Source: DATFQE01 sp963738205 (GTDB lineage: Bacteria; Actinomycetota; Thermoleophilia; Gaiellales; Gaiellaceae). Taken from it: a stretch of 64,000 nt of DNA. How positions within the stretch are numbered: the stretch's first letter is position 1; every line of letters starts with the position of its first letter. A model generated the notes under the pieces. The model did no database searches, was not told where the DNA came from, and saw nothing but the letters and a program-made list of their open reading frames with translations. The stretch covers positions 496,001 to 560,000 of the forward strand of contig CAVTVQ010000006.1 in NCBI GenBank assembly GCA_963738205.1, written 5' to 3'. Made by a program: the position numbers and the translations under genes. Below, in pieces: positions 33,821 to 41,946 of the stretch.

Positions 33821-35684
33821 GCGAGCGTCTCGGCACGGGCGTTCCGCGTCGCACTGGGCGCACTGCTGGCGGAGCGGAGGGCACCGTCCGGCGTCAGCGG
33901 GACGCGGAGCGGGGTCGGAGCCGGTGCACTCGGCCGTGGCGCCGCAGCGGCCCGGCGCCGGAGCCGGACGCTCGCGCGCGGCTGGCCGCGCCCTACAAGC
34001 GGCAGACGGCGCTCGCGCTTGGCTCGCTGCTCGCGGCGACCGCGGCCGGGCTCGCGCCGCCGCTTCCTCGCCAAGCTCGGCGTCGACGAAGGCATCGCCT
34101 CGCAGGACTTCTCCACGCTCGCTGGATCGTCGCGCTCTTCGGCGTCGCCGGGCATCGCCACGCTCGTGACGAGCTCGGCGCAGACGTACTTCACCGGCTG
34201 GACGGGCGAGCGGATCCTCGCCGACCTGCGCAACCGGCTCTTCCGCCACCTGCAGCGGCTCTCGCTCGGGCTACTACGAGCGGAACCGCGCGGGCGTGAT
34301 CATCAGCCGGCTGACGAACGACGTCGACGCGCTCGACCAGCTCGTCACCGACGGCGTGACCACGCTCGTCCAGAGCACGCTGATCCTCGTCGGCTCGTCG
34401 GTGATCCTCTTCCTGCTCGACTGGAGGCTCGCCCTGGCGACGCTCGCGGTCGTGCCGCTGATGGCTGCGGGAACCGTGCTGTTCCGCATCTTCTCGTCGC
34501 GCGCCTACCGGGCGGTGCGGGAGCGACTCGGCCTGGTGACGGCGACGCTTGCCGAGGACATCGCCGGCATGCGCGTCGTGCAGGCCTACACGCGGGAGCG
34601 CGCCAACGAGGAGCACTTCCGCGAGGTCAACGCGCACTACCGGGCCGCGAACCAGCAGACGGTGGTCACCAACGGGCTCTACTTCCCCTTCGTCGACTTC
34701 CTGTCCACGGCGGCGACCGCGGTCGTGCTCGGCTACGGCGGCTACCTCTACTTCGGCGGCTCGATCACGGAAGGGACGTTGCTCGCGTTCCTGCTCTACC
34801 TGTCCAACTTCTTCGACCCGGTCCAGCAGCTGTCACAGCTCTACAACACGTTCCTCGCCGCCGTGGCCGCGCTGGACAAGATCATGGACGTGATGGACGA
34901 GGAGCCCGAAGTGCGGGACGATCCGGGCGCAACCGAGCTGCCGTCGATCGAGGGCCACGTCGGCTTCGAGCACGTCCGGTTCGGCTACGGCAAAGGGCCC
35001 GAGGTGCTGCACGGCCTCGACCTCGACGTACCGGCCGGCACCACCGTCGCGCTCGTCGGGCACACCGGCGCCGGCAAGTCGACGATCGCGAAGCTGCTGG
35101 CCCGGTTCTACGAGCCGCGCGTCGGGGCGGATCACGATCGACGGTCACGACCTCCGGGACGTGACGCAGGCGTCTCTGCGCCGTCAGCTCGGGATCGTCC
35201 CGCAGGAGGGGTTCCTGTTCGCGGGGACCGTCCACGACAACATCGCCTTCGGCCGCCCGGACGCGTCGCGCAACGACGTCGTCGCCGCGGCCACCACCGT
35301 CGGCGCTCACGCGTTCATCGAGCAGCTCGAGGACGGCTACGACACCAGCTAGGCGAGCGGGGGACGCGGCTGTCGCTCGGGCAGCGGCAGCTCGTCGCCT
35401 TCGCCCGCGCGCTGCTCGCCGACCCCAGGATCCTCATCCTCGACGAGGCGACGTCCTCGGTCGACATCGGCACCGAGCGCCAGATCGAGCTGGCGCTGCG
35501 TCGGCTGCTGAGCGACCGGACCGCATTCATCATCGCGCACCGCCTCTCGACGATCCGCGACGCCGACCTGATCGTCGTCCTCGAGCACGGCCGGGTCGTC
35601 GAGCAGGGCACCCACGCCGAGCTGATGGCCCGGCGTGGGCTGTACACGGCGCTCTACGGCGACTGGGCCGCCGAGGTCGCTTGA
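33818..35684 (+). pseudogene. ABC exporter half-transporter 2 (TMD-NBD), multiple frameshifts
   Basis: Second half of the exporter pair, starting near the ATG at 33818. The N-terminal region is scrambled; LAAPYKRQTALALGSLLAATAAG starts the membrane domain. A long clean frame from 34296 covers SRLTNDVDALDQLVTDGVTTLVQSTLILVGSSVILFLLDWRLALA through FEHVRFGYGKGPEVLHGLDLDV and Walker A VALVGHTGAGKSTIAKLL. After shifts near 35124 and 35347 it continues LGIVPQEGFLFAGTVHDNIAFG and RLSLGQRQLVAFARALLADPRILILDEATSSVDIGTERQ. The signature is LSLGQ rather than LSGGQ. Further shifts lie near 34062, 34122, 34150 and 34270. Confidence 0.74.
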
Positions 35685-35700
35685 AGACTCGGCGAAGCGC

Positions 35701-36174
35701 CTAGCTCTCGGCGGCGGGCGGCGACGGCTCGGGTGGCGTCGGCCGGGGCGCCGCCGGTGCCACGGTGTCCTCCGCCTCCTGCAAGTTCATCCACGCGCCG
35801 GCCGCGACTACGGCGGCGAGCACGATCCCGACGTAGCTCGGCCAGGCCGAGTAGTCGTCGATCAGGTTCTTCAGGACGGCGAAGACGAGCACCACCCCGG
35901 CGAGCACCGCCGTGACCGTCTTTTCGGGGACGTTCAGGTTGATCTCGACTTTCGCGATCTGCAGGCCGACCCAGACCAGCAGCGCGATGAGCGCGAGGCC
36001 CATGACCACGCCCCAGAACCCGTGCCACGCGTTCTGCGAGGCGGAGGCGACCTCCACGTCGCCGAGCTTGACGCTCACCTTCTGCCACGCGAGGAACGTA
36101 TCGATGAGCAGGAGGAGGCCGGCACCGAGAATGATCTTCGTGCCGGTGGAGAGCGCCTTGAGGTCTACGGGCAT
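35701..36174 (-). CDS. Four-TM membrane protein of unknown function
   Basis: 157 residues from the ATG at 36174, preceded by GAGAGGACGTGAAG. Four hydrophobic segments: TKIILGAGLLLLIDTFLAW, GFWGVVMGLALIALLVWVGLQIA, TVTAVLAGVVLVFAVLKNLI and YVGIVLAAVVAAGAWMNL. The extracellular loop after helix 1 (QKVSVKLGDVEVASASQNAWHG) and a Pro-rich C-terminal tail are the only soluble parts. No family recognised. It is divergent from the next membrane-protein gene. Confidence 0.8.
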   Translation of the reverse strand: MPVDLKALSTGTKIILGAGLLLLIDTFLAWQKVSVKLGDVEVASASQNAWHGFWGVVMGLALIALLVWVGLQIAKVEINLNVPEKTVTAVLAGVVLVFAVLKNLIDDYSAWPSYVGIVLAAVVAAGAWMNLQEAEDTVAPAAPRPTPPEPSPPAAES

Positions 36175-36279
36175 CTTCACGTCCTCTCGTTCTTGAGGTA
36201 CCGGCCGGCCGAAGCTTCTCATCAGGCGGACGGAGGGAAGGAAACGAGACCAGTCGGGGTGTTGTAGGCTCGGACAACT

Positions 36280-37017
36280 GTGCTGGGGCCGAGCTCGGTC
36301 ATCCGTGAGGCGTGGGCGCTCTACAAGGCCCACTGGCAGCACCTGCTGCCCTTCGCGCTCGTCGTGTACCTGATCCTGGGCGGCGTCCAGCTCCTGCTGG
36401 CAATCACGCTCGGGTGGTTCGGCGCGCTGCTGGGATCCCTGATCGGCGTGGTCGGCCTCTTCTGGCTGCAGGGCGCGCTGGTGGAGGCGGTTGCCGACGT
36501 CCGTGACGGCCGCGCCGACCTCACGATGGGCCAGACGTTCGCGCGAGCACAGGCGCGCCTGGGCAGCCTCGTCGGGGCGGGCATCCTCGCCGGCCTCGCC
36601 ATCGCCGTCGGCCTGCTGCTCCTGATCGTTCCCGGCCTCTACCTGCTGACGATCTGGAGCGTGATCATCCCCGTGATCGTGCTCGAGCGGCGCCCGGTGA
36701 TGGAGTCGTTCGGCCGCAGCCGCCAGCTCGTCAGCGGTAACGGCTGGAACGTGTTCGGCGTGATCGTGCTGAGCTTCCTGATCCTGATCGGCGCTGCGAT
36801 CGTGCTCGCGCTGCTGACGTTCTGGCTGCGCGGAGACGCAGGCGAGTTCGTCCGCAGCGTGATCGCCAACACGATCACGGCGCCGTTCGTGGCCCTAGCG
36901 TGGACGGTCATGTACTACCGGCTCATCGAGCTCAAGGAGCCCGGCGCGGCCGCGGCGCCGGGCGAGCCGATCGCCGAGCCGCCCGTGCTCCCGGCTTCGC
37001 CTCCCCCGCCCGACTAA
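36280..37017 (+). CDS. Polytopic membrane protein (YciC/glycerophosphodiesterase-membrane-domain-like)
   Basis: 245 residues. A cytoplasmic N-terminal helix (SSVIREAWALYKAHWQHLLPFAL) leads into about six membrane segments, with GRADLTMGQTFARAQARLGSLVGAGILAGLAIAVGLLLLIVPGLYLLTIWSVIIPVIVLERRPVMESFGRSRQLVSGNGWNVFGV in the middle. The pattern S.xLV.GnxW.vFg is typical of this membrane domain family, whose function is poorly known. The start is GTG at 36280. The HD-domain gene follows nine bases downstream, so they are probably co-transcribed. Confidence 0.78.
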   Translation: MLGPSSVIREAWALYKAHWQHLLPFALVVYLILGGVQLLLAITLGWFGALLGSLIGVVGLFWLQGALVEAVADVRDGRADLTMGQTFARAQARLGSLVGAGILAGLAIAVGLLLLIVPGLYLLTIWSVIIPVIVLERRPVMESFGRSRQLVSGNGWNVFGVIVLSFLILIGAAIVLALLTFWLRGDAGEFVRSVIANTITAPFVALAWTVMYYRLIELKEPGAAAAPGEPIAEPPVLPASPPPPD

Positions 37018-37026
37018 CCTCCCGCC

Positions 37027-37905
37027 ATGACGCTCGACCGGGAGACCGAAGAGCGGATCGACGACCCGATTCCGGCAGAGGCGGAGCGCGAAACCAGGCT
37101 CACGCCCGCCGAAGCGGTCGAGAAGATGCGGATCAACGTCCCGCCGCGGGCCAACCGCAAGCTGCGGGAGCTGATCGAGCGTGTCAACGACGACCGTCAG
37201 CTCAAGGGTTGGTGGCACGTCGCGAACATCAACGCGGTCGTCCGGATGGAGATCAACGACCACTCGTGGGTCCACATCCAGATCGTCACCAACATTGCAC
37301 TGAAGCTCCTGCGTCAGCTCACCAAACACGGTGTCGAGACCGCGATGGTGAAGGACTACGGGATGACGAGCGACGACGCCGAGGTCGTCGTCGCGCTCGG
37401 CGCGCTGCTGCACTGCGTCGGCATGGCCGTCCACCGTGACGGTCACGAGGACTACAGCCTCTTCCTCGCCGAGCCCAAGTCCCGCCAGCTGCTCGCGGGC
37501 CTCTACGAGGAGCCGGACATCACGGTCATCAGCTCCGAGGTGCTGCAGGCGATCACGAGCCACCGCGACTACGGCAAGCCGCTAACGCTCGAGGCCGGAA
37601 TCGTCCGGGTGGCCGACGCGCTGGACATGGCCAAGGGCCGCTCGCGCATCCCGTTCGAGCACGGCCGCGTCTCGATCCACTCGCTGTCGGCCGCGGCGAT
37701 CGAGGAGGTGCTGATCAAGGACGGCGAGACGAAGCCCATCGGGATCGAGATCCTGATGAACAACTCGTCCGGGATCTACCAGGTCGACGGCCTGCTGAAG
37801 GCCAAGCTGCTCGGCTCGGGGCTGGAGCCGTACGTCGAGGTGGTGGCGCACATCGACACCGAGGCCGAGAAGCGGCTCGTCCCGATCTACCGGCTCGAGA
37901 CCTAG
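37027..37905 (+). CDS. HD-domain phosphohydrolase-like protein with Asp-to-Cys change in the HD motif
   Basis: 292 residues. The core runs DHSWVHIQIVTNIALKLLRQLTKHG (His83), VVALGALLHCVGMAVHRDGHEDYSLFL, EVLQAITSHRDYGKPLTLEAGIVRVADALDMAKGR and a C-terminal ferredoxin-like region. The family motif is LLHDIGxxVHRxxHE; here the metal-binding Asp is Cys130, while the other expected ligands (His83, His129, Asp near 197-200) remain. Relatives are found in archaea and deep actinobacteria and have no firm function. Metal chemistry is probably altered or lost. Confidence 0.82.
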   Translation: MTLDRETEERIDDPIPAEAERETRLTPAEAVEKMRINVPPRANRKLRELIERVNDDRQLKGWWHVANINAVVRMEINDHSWVHIQIVTNIALKLLRQLTKHGVETAMVKDYGMTSDDAEVVVALGALLHCVGMAVHRDGHEDYSLFLAEPKSRQLLAGLYEEPDITVISSEVLQAITSHRDYGKPLTLEAGIVRVADALDMAKGRSRIPFEHGRVSIHSLSAAAIEEVLIKDGETKPIGIEILMNNSSGIYQVDGLLKAKLLGSGLEPYVEVVAHIDTEAEKRLVPIYRLET

Positions 37906-37943
37906 CCGACTGCAGTTCCGCACGGCGCGGCGTGCCCTCGAGC

Positions 37944-39095
37944 CTAGTGCCCGAGGACGCCGGAGCCCGTTAGATCGTCGCGGTGTGTGTTCCAGGTCGC
38001 GAACGAGCCACCCCGTTCAGTGCCGCCTCGGCGGACGAGCTCGGCCGCCATGCCCTTGAGCATCCGGGTCCAGCCGGCCTCCTGGGCATGGCGTCCGATC
38101 GTGCCGCCGCCGGGGGCCGCCCCGGGGCGTGAGGCGCCGCGGGTGTACCAGCGCACCGCGCCCCCGCTGAGACGCTCGAACCCGAACTGGCGCGAGCCGT
38201 ACTCGGGATGGGTTCCGTCCTCCTTGGTGGTCACCGTCTGGAAGATGAAGTGGTCGGGCGTGCTCCGCACCAGCATCACCGAGCCGTTGTCGGGCCCCGC
38301 GATGTCGATGTGGTAGATGTCGCCGACCGCCGGGCCGCCGGCGCCCCGCCCCCGGCGGTGAAAGGTGTTGATCGAGTCGAAAGCGGGGTTGTTGACGGCC
38401 TTGTTGAGGTCCTCGGCCATCTCCTGCAGGTAGCCCTCGGGCGTCGTGCCGCTGGGCATGGCGTCGACGACGATCGAGTACTCGTCGAAGATCAGGTCCC
38501 CCGCCGCCCAGCCGCTGGTGTGGCTCTGGTAGGTCGCGCCCTGCGCCGTGAGCGCGCCCGTGACCGTGGGATCGGTCTTCCAGGCTTCGTCTGCGAGGCG
38601 GCGGTGCGACGCGGACGCGGCTCGCACCAGCCGCTCGATCGCGCGAGCCTCGTCGTTCTCGGTCTCGCCCTCCTGGAGCCAGTGCACGAGCCCGAGGAAC
38701 AGCCACAGGTTGCCGGCGCCTTTCTTCTGCAGCTCGGTGTCGTCGGGAACCGCCTCGACGAGGGCGACGGCCACATCGTCGCGGTCGGAGGAGCTTAGTT
38801 TCCACATCGTCTTGTTGACCGTGTTCGCGTCCCCGGGAAGGAGCGCGGCGAGGTCCGCCCCGAGCTTCTCCTCGTTGAGGTTCGCGCCCCACATGTCGGT
38901 TGCGCCGCTGATCAGGGTTTCCGGCGTCGGCGACCGCGCGAGCACGCGGCTCACAGCGCGGTTGCCCGCCGAGCGCTGCAACGCGAGCATCCGTGCAACC
39001 ACCGCCGGCTGCCCGACCGACACGCCCTCCGCGGCCGCCGCCGTGCGCTCCGGCTCGGCCAGCTGCTCGCGTTCGGCGTCCACGGCGGCGAGCAT
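37944..39095 (-). CDS. Possible contractile-injection-system cargo protein (N-terminal LQRSAGNRAV motif)
   Basis: 383 residues from the ATG at 39095. The N-terminus has MLALQRSAGNRAVSRVLAR (36-54), the LQRxAGNxAVxxLLxR-type motif that often opens actinobacterial proteins linked to extracellular contractile injection systems and DUF4157 proteins. The rest is soluble: ATDMWGANLNEEKLGADLAALLPGD, TYQSHTSGWAAGDLIFDEYSIVVDAMPSGTTPEGYLQEMAEDLNKA, and a C-terminal sheet-like region (GDIYHIDIAGPDNGSVMLVRS, GSRQFGFERLSGGAVRWYTRGA). I recognise no catalytic motif. A terminator lies upstream of the chosen start, inside a longer in-frame reading, which supports 39095. No injection-system structural genes are in the window. 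Confidence 0.65.
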   Translation of the reverse strand: MLAAVDAEREQLAEPERTAAAAEGVSVGQPAVVARMLALQRSAGNRAVSRVLARSPTPETLISGATDMWGANLNEEKLGADLAALLPGDANTVNKTMWKLSSSDRDDVAVALVEAVPDDTELQKKGAGNLWLFLGLVHWLQEGETENDEARAIERLVRAASASHRRLADEAWKTDPTVTGALTAQGATYQSHTSGWAAGDLIFDEYSIVVDAMPSGTTPEGYLQEMAEDLNKAVNNPAFDSINTFHRRGRGAGGPAVGDIYHIDIAGPDNGSVMLVRSTPDHFIFQTVTTKEDGTHPEYGSRQFGFERLSGGAVRWYTRGASRPGAAPGGGTIGRHAQEAGWTRMLKGMAAELVRRGGTERGGSFATWNTHRDDLTGSGVLGH

Positions 39096-39163
39096 CTCAG
39101 GCCGTCGGGAGCCCGCGCAACAAGAGCTTGGCTCTGTCGTCGCTGCTGACAACACCGGCGCAA

Positions 39164-39187
39164 CCAAAAACCCCGCCGGAGCGGGGC
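39164..39187 (-). terminator. Rho-independent terminator of tRNA-Gln
   Basis: On the minus strand, GCCCCGC-TCCG-GCGGGG is followed directly by TTTTTGG. It lies 10 bases beyond the tRNA-Gln 3' end, so it ends that transcript and insulates the downstream cargo-like gene. Confidence 0.85.
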
Positions 39188-39197
39188 TTTCGTGAGG

Positions 39198-39268
39198 CTG
39201 CGGGGCTAGGACTCGAACCTAGACTACCTGATCCAGAGTCAGGCGTCCTACCATTAGACGACCCCGCA
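39198..39268 (-). tRNA. tRNA-Gln (anticodon CTG)
   Basis: Full cloverleaf on the minus strand: acceptor TGCGGGG/CCCCGCA with the U1-A72 pair typical of tRNA-Gln, D-loop CTAATGG, anticodon arm CCTGA-CTCTGGA-TCAGG with CTG in the loop, T-arm with GGTTCGAGTCC and discriminator G. CCA is not encoded. Since gltX is present, charging may go through Glu-tRNA-Gln and GatCAB, but no gat genes are in view. Confidence 0.95.
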
Positions 39269-39305
39269 CCGGGAGGGGCATTGTACCGCCGACCGGCGTG
39301 CAACG

Positions 39306-39770
39306 ATGGCCGCCGTGCGGCGCCTCGCCCTGCTTCTCGCGCTTGTCCTGGCCGGCTGCGGCGGCTCGGATCCACCGCAGCAGGACGCCGGCGCGGGCGA
39401 GTTCCTGCAGCGGATCACGGCCGACCACCTGCGGGGTGAGTTCAGCCGCACCTGGGAGGAGCTTCATCCGGCTCACCAGAAGCTGATCAGCCAGATCCAG
39501 TTCGTCTACTGCGGCGACCGCGAGCCGGAGCTGAAGAACGACGCGACCGTCCGCGTCCTGACCGTGAAGCCGGTGCGCAAGCAGCTTCCCGACGTCCCGC
39601 AGCGGCAGATGCAGGCGGTGCGGATCCAGATCCGCGACAAGAACGGCGTCGTCGACGAGTACACGTCTCACGCCGTCCGAGTCGCAGGCGAGTGGCGCTG
39701 GGTGCTCTCGGCCCCGTTCGTGCGAGCCGTCGAGCGCGGCCAGTGCCCCGACGGCTCCCCCTTGCCCTAG
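39306..39770 (+). CDS. Small lipoprotein of unknown function
   Basis: 154 residues. A lipoprotein signal (MAAVRRLALLLALVLAGCGG, lipobox LAGC, Cys19) is followed by a compact domain: GEFLQRITADHLRGEFSRTWEELHPAHQKLISQIQFVYCGDRE ... QAVRIQIRDKNGVVDEYTSHAVRVAGEWRWVLSAP. The alternating W.ELHP and GEWRWVLS pattern resembles NTF2-like or DUF4878-type lipid-anchored domains, but I cannot assign a family. It faces away from tRNA-Gln. Confidence 0.8.
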   Translation: MAAVRRLALLLALVLAGCGGSDPPQQDAGAGEFLQRITADHLRGEFSRTWEELHPAHQKLISQIQFVYCGDREPELKNDATVRVLTVKPVRKQLPDVPQRQMQAVRIQIRDKNGVVDEYTSHAVRVAGEWRWVLSAPFVRAVERGQCPDGSPLP

Positions 39771-39811
39771 CGAGCTCATCGCCGTCCGGCCGGACTCCTA
39801 GATTCGCCGGC

Positions 39812-40561
39812 GTGGAAGGTGACGTCCTTCGCCGCGCCGTCGCCGAGTTGGTCGGCACCTTCGCGCTCATCTTCATCGGCGCGGGCTCGATCATGACCGC
39901 GGCGGGGCCTGCGGACCAGTCGCCGCTGCTGGCCGCGGCGCTCGCGCACGGGTTGGTGATCGCCGTCATGGCGTCGGCGGTCGGCCACATCTCCGGCGCC
40001 CACTTCAACCCCGCCGTCACGCTGGCGTTCCTCGTCACGCGCCGGATGGCGCCCGTGCTGGCGGTCGTCTACTGGGTGGCCCAGTTCGCCGGCGCCACTG
40101 CCGGTGCGCTGCTCCTGCGGTGGATCTACCCCGCCGAGCTGCGCAACCGGCTCGAGCTGGGAGCGCCCTTCCTGGAGGGCGTGGACGGCGCCCAGGGCTT
40201 CGTCATCGAGACCATCCTGACGTTCTTCCTGGTCTGGGTGATCTTCGCCTGCGCCGCCGATGCGCGCGGCACGTTCAGGTCGATCGCGGGGCTGGCAATC
40301 GGCTTCACGATCTCCTTCGACGTCCTGATGGGCGGGCCGCTGACCGGCGCGGCGATGAACCCGGCACGCGCGTTCGGCCCCGAGCTCGTCCAGAACTTCT
40401 GGGACGACTGGTGGATCTACTACACGGCGCCGCTTGTCGGCGCGGTCGGCGCCGGCCTGCTCTACGAGTACCTCTACCTGCGCCGGCTGGCGCCCGTCCC
40501 GCCCGGACCGCCCGAAACGGGCTTGCTGGAACCGCGGCCGGGCGACACAGCAGCCTCGTAA
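39812..40561 (+). CDS. MIP family channel (aquaporin/glycerol facilitator)
   Basis: 249 residues from the GTG at 39812. Six membrane segments and the two half-helices with NPA boxes: SGAHFNPAVTLAFLVTRR and GAAMNPARAFGPELV. The N-terminal AELVGTFALIFIGAGS and the ISFDVLMGGPLTGAAMNPARAFGP stretch are typical aquaporin features. The substrate (water, glycerol or another small neutral solute) cannot be fixed by eye. A second MIP gene lies at 57041-57787. The tRNA-Glu gene follows 26 bp downstream. Confidence 0.92.
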   Translation: MEGDVLRRAVAELVGTFALIFIGAGSIMTAAGPADQSPLLAAALAHGLVIAVMASAVGHISGAHFNPAVTLAFLVTRRMAPVLAVVYWVAQFAGATAGALLLRWIYPAELRNRLELGAPFLEGVDGAQGFVIETILTFFLVWVIFACAADARGTFRSIAGLAIGFTISFDVLMGGPLTGAAMNPARAFGPELVQNFWDDWWIYYTAPLVGAVGAGLLYEYLYLRRLAPVPPGPPETGLLEPRPGDTAAS

Positions 40562-40587
40562 TCGACGCTACACTGACGCCTCCACAG

Positions 40588-40660
40588 GGCGCATTCGTCT
40601 AGTGGCCTAGGACACCGCCCTCTCACGGCGGCGGCACGGGTTCGAATCCCGTATGCGCCT
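40588..40660 (+). tRNA. tRNA-Glu (anticodon CTC), integration target
   Basis: Acceptor GGCGCAT/ATGCGCC, anticodon arm CCGCC-CTCTCAC-GGCGG with CTC in the loop, and T-arm CGGGTTCGAATCCCG. The discriminator position reads T, which is unusual for tRNA-Glu. The 3' end of this gene is duplicated at 49611-49632 and is the attachment site of the adjacent element. The tRNA itself is intact, reconstituted by the element end. Confidence 0.94.
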
Positions 40661-40661
40661 T
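40640..40661 (+). other. attL: 3' end of tRNA-Glu
   Basis: GTTCGAATCCCGTATGCGCCTT within the T-arm and acceptor of tRNA-Glu. It matches 49611-49632 at 20 of 22 positions, with an uninterrupted identical run of CCCGTATGCGCCTT. An integrase gene lies 180 bp to the right. Confidence 0.88.
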
Positions 40662-40667
40662 CTGACA

Positions 40668-40699
40668 GCCTCGCGCCTCGCGGGGCTTTCCTCTTTTTT
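40668..40699 (+). terminator. Terminator after tRNA-Glu, supplied by the element
   Basis: An 8-bp stem (GCCTCGCG/CGCGGGGC, one G-T pair) with loop CCT is followed by TTTCCTCTTTTTT. It lies to the right of attL, so it belongs to the element and replaces whatever once terminated the tRNA transcript. Confidence 0.8.
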
Positions 40700-40760
40700 G
40701 CCTTAGTCAGGTCGATTCGGCGGGTCGGTCGTGCTCGTCTCCCCACGGCCGAGCTCATGC

Positions 40761-40782
40761 GGTGGTGTGTTCGGTGGTGTGT
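40761..40782. repeat. Tandem 10-bp repeat between attL and the integrase gene
   Basis: GGTGGTGTGT occurs twice, separated by TC, 100 bp right of attL and ~60 bp before the integrase start. Short direct repeats here are typical of arm-type integrase or Xis binding sites (inference). Confidence 0.5.
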
Positions 40783-40838
40783 CCTGAGAAACCCTGGCGG
40801 ATTCGAACCCTCCGATTCGGGCAGTACAATCGCCGACC

Positions 40839-41878
40839 GTGGCGAGTGCGTACATCGTGCAGAACCGGTGCTCGCTGGGAGGTGCGCTACCGGCTCGGCG
40901 GCCGTGAGTCGCGTATCCGCTACGGCGGCAGGTTTCGCACGCTCCGCGACGCTCGGGCTCGGCGCGACTGGATCACCGGCGAGCTCGCCGCGCTGCGCGT
41001 GCCGAACCTCGGTGCTGCTCGCCGCGGCCGACCGGGCTCCGGTCGCGGAGACGGTTCGCACGGCCGCGGAGGCGTGGCGTTCCTCGCGGCTCGACGTCGC
41101 CGCCGGCACGGATGCAACCTACGCCGTCTCGCTCGGGCGCATCCTCCCCGCGCTCGGCTCGCTCGAGCTCGACCGCCTCGACACGCGCCGCGTCGCACGC
41201 TTCGTCGGCGAACTGAACGAGGCAGGCCTCGCGCGCGAGTCGATCCGTAAGACGCTCGGCGTGCTGGCGATGATCCTCGACCACGCCGGCGTCTCCCCGA
41301 ATCCGGCCCGCGATCGCGTCACGGTCCGGCTGCCGCGGCGCAAGCTCGTCGAGCTCGCCCCGCCCACGGCCGACGCGCTCGCGGCCGTGCTCGCGCTCCT
41401 GCCCAGCGCTACCGGCTGCCGGTCGTCGTGCTCGACGCCACCGGGATGCGGGTCGGCGAGCTCGAGGCGCTGACCTGGGGCGACGTCGACGAGCCGCGCG
41501 GCCGCTGGCGCGTCTCCGCGGAGACGAGCAAGACGAGCCGGCCGCGATGGGTGACGCCGCCGACGGACGTGTTCGCGGCCGTGGTCGAGCTCGTGCCGCG
41601 CGAGGACCGCGAGCTCGAGCGCGCTCGTGTTCGGAGGCTTTGCGGCGAGCCGACTGCGGACGGCGATCGCCCGCGCGTGCCGCGCCGCCGCCGTGCCGCT
41701 CTTCTCGCCGCACGACCTCCGCCACCGCCGTATCTCGCTCCTGCATCTCGGCGGGGTACCGTGGGCGCGCATCGGCGAGGCGATGGGACAGCGATCGCTC
41801 GCGGTCACCGCCGACACGTATACGCACGTCCTCGCGGACGAGCGCGAGCTCGACTACGCCGACCTCCTCGCCGAGTAA
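40839..41878 (+). pseudogene. int: Tyrosine recombinase/integrase, frameshifted
   Basis: Pieces in three frames assemble into a phage-type integrase of ~345 residues: RTGARWEVRYRLGGRESRIRYGGRFRTLRDARARRDWI (arm-binding domain), AEAWRSSRLDVAAGTDATYAVSLGRILPALGSLELDRL (core-binding SAM-like domain), then the catalytic domain DATGMRVGELEALTWGDVD (Arg), FSPHDLRHRRISLLHLGGVPWARIGEAMGQRS (HxxR) and VTADTYTHVLADERELDYADLL (Tyr). The catalytic residues are all readable. Shifts are needed near 40863, 41012, 41405 and 41624. Its place beside attL in tRNA-Glu matches its job. Confidence 0.85.
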
Positions 41879-41946
41879 AAGCTCTCAGCACCCGGTCGCC
41901 CGCATAGGCGCCGATCGCTAGAGGCGTTGCTGACGGTCCCTCGTCC

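Noticed and set aside
35100..35360. In-frame stop (TAG) within the second ABC transporter as a genuine truncation
   Set aside because: A single missing C near 35347 explains the stop, and the NBD continues perfectly in the next frame.
40800..40825. tRNA-like string GATTCGAACCCTCCGATTCGGG near the integrase start
   Set aside because: It resembles a T-arm, but no acceptor, D or anticodon arms can be built around it. It may be a relic of an att site, not a tRNA.
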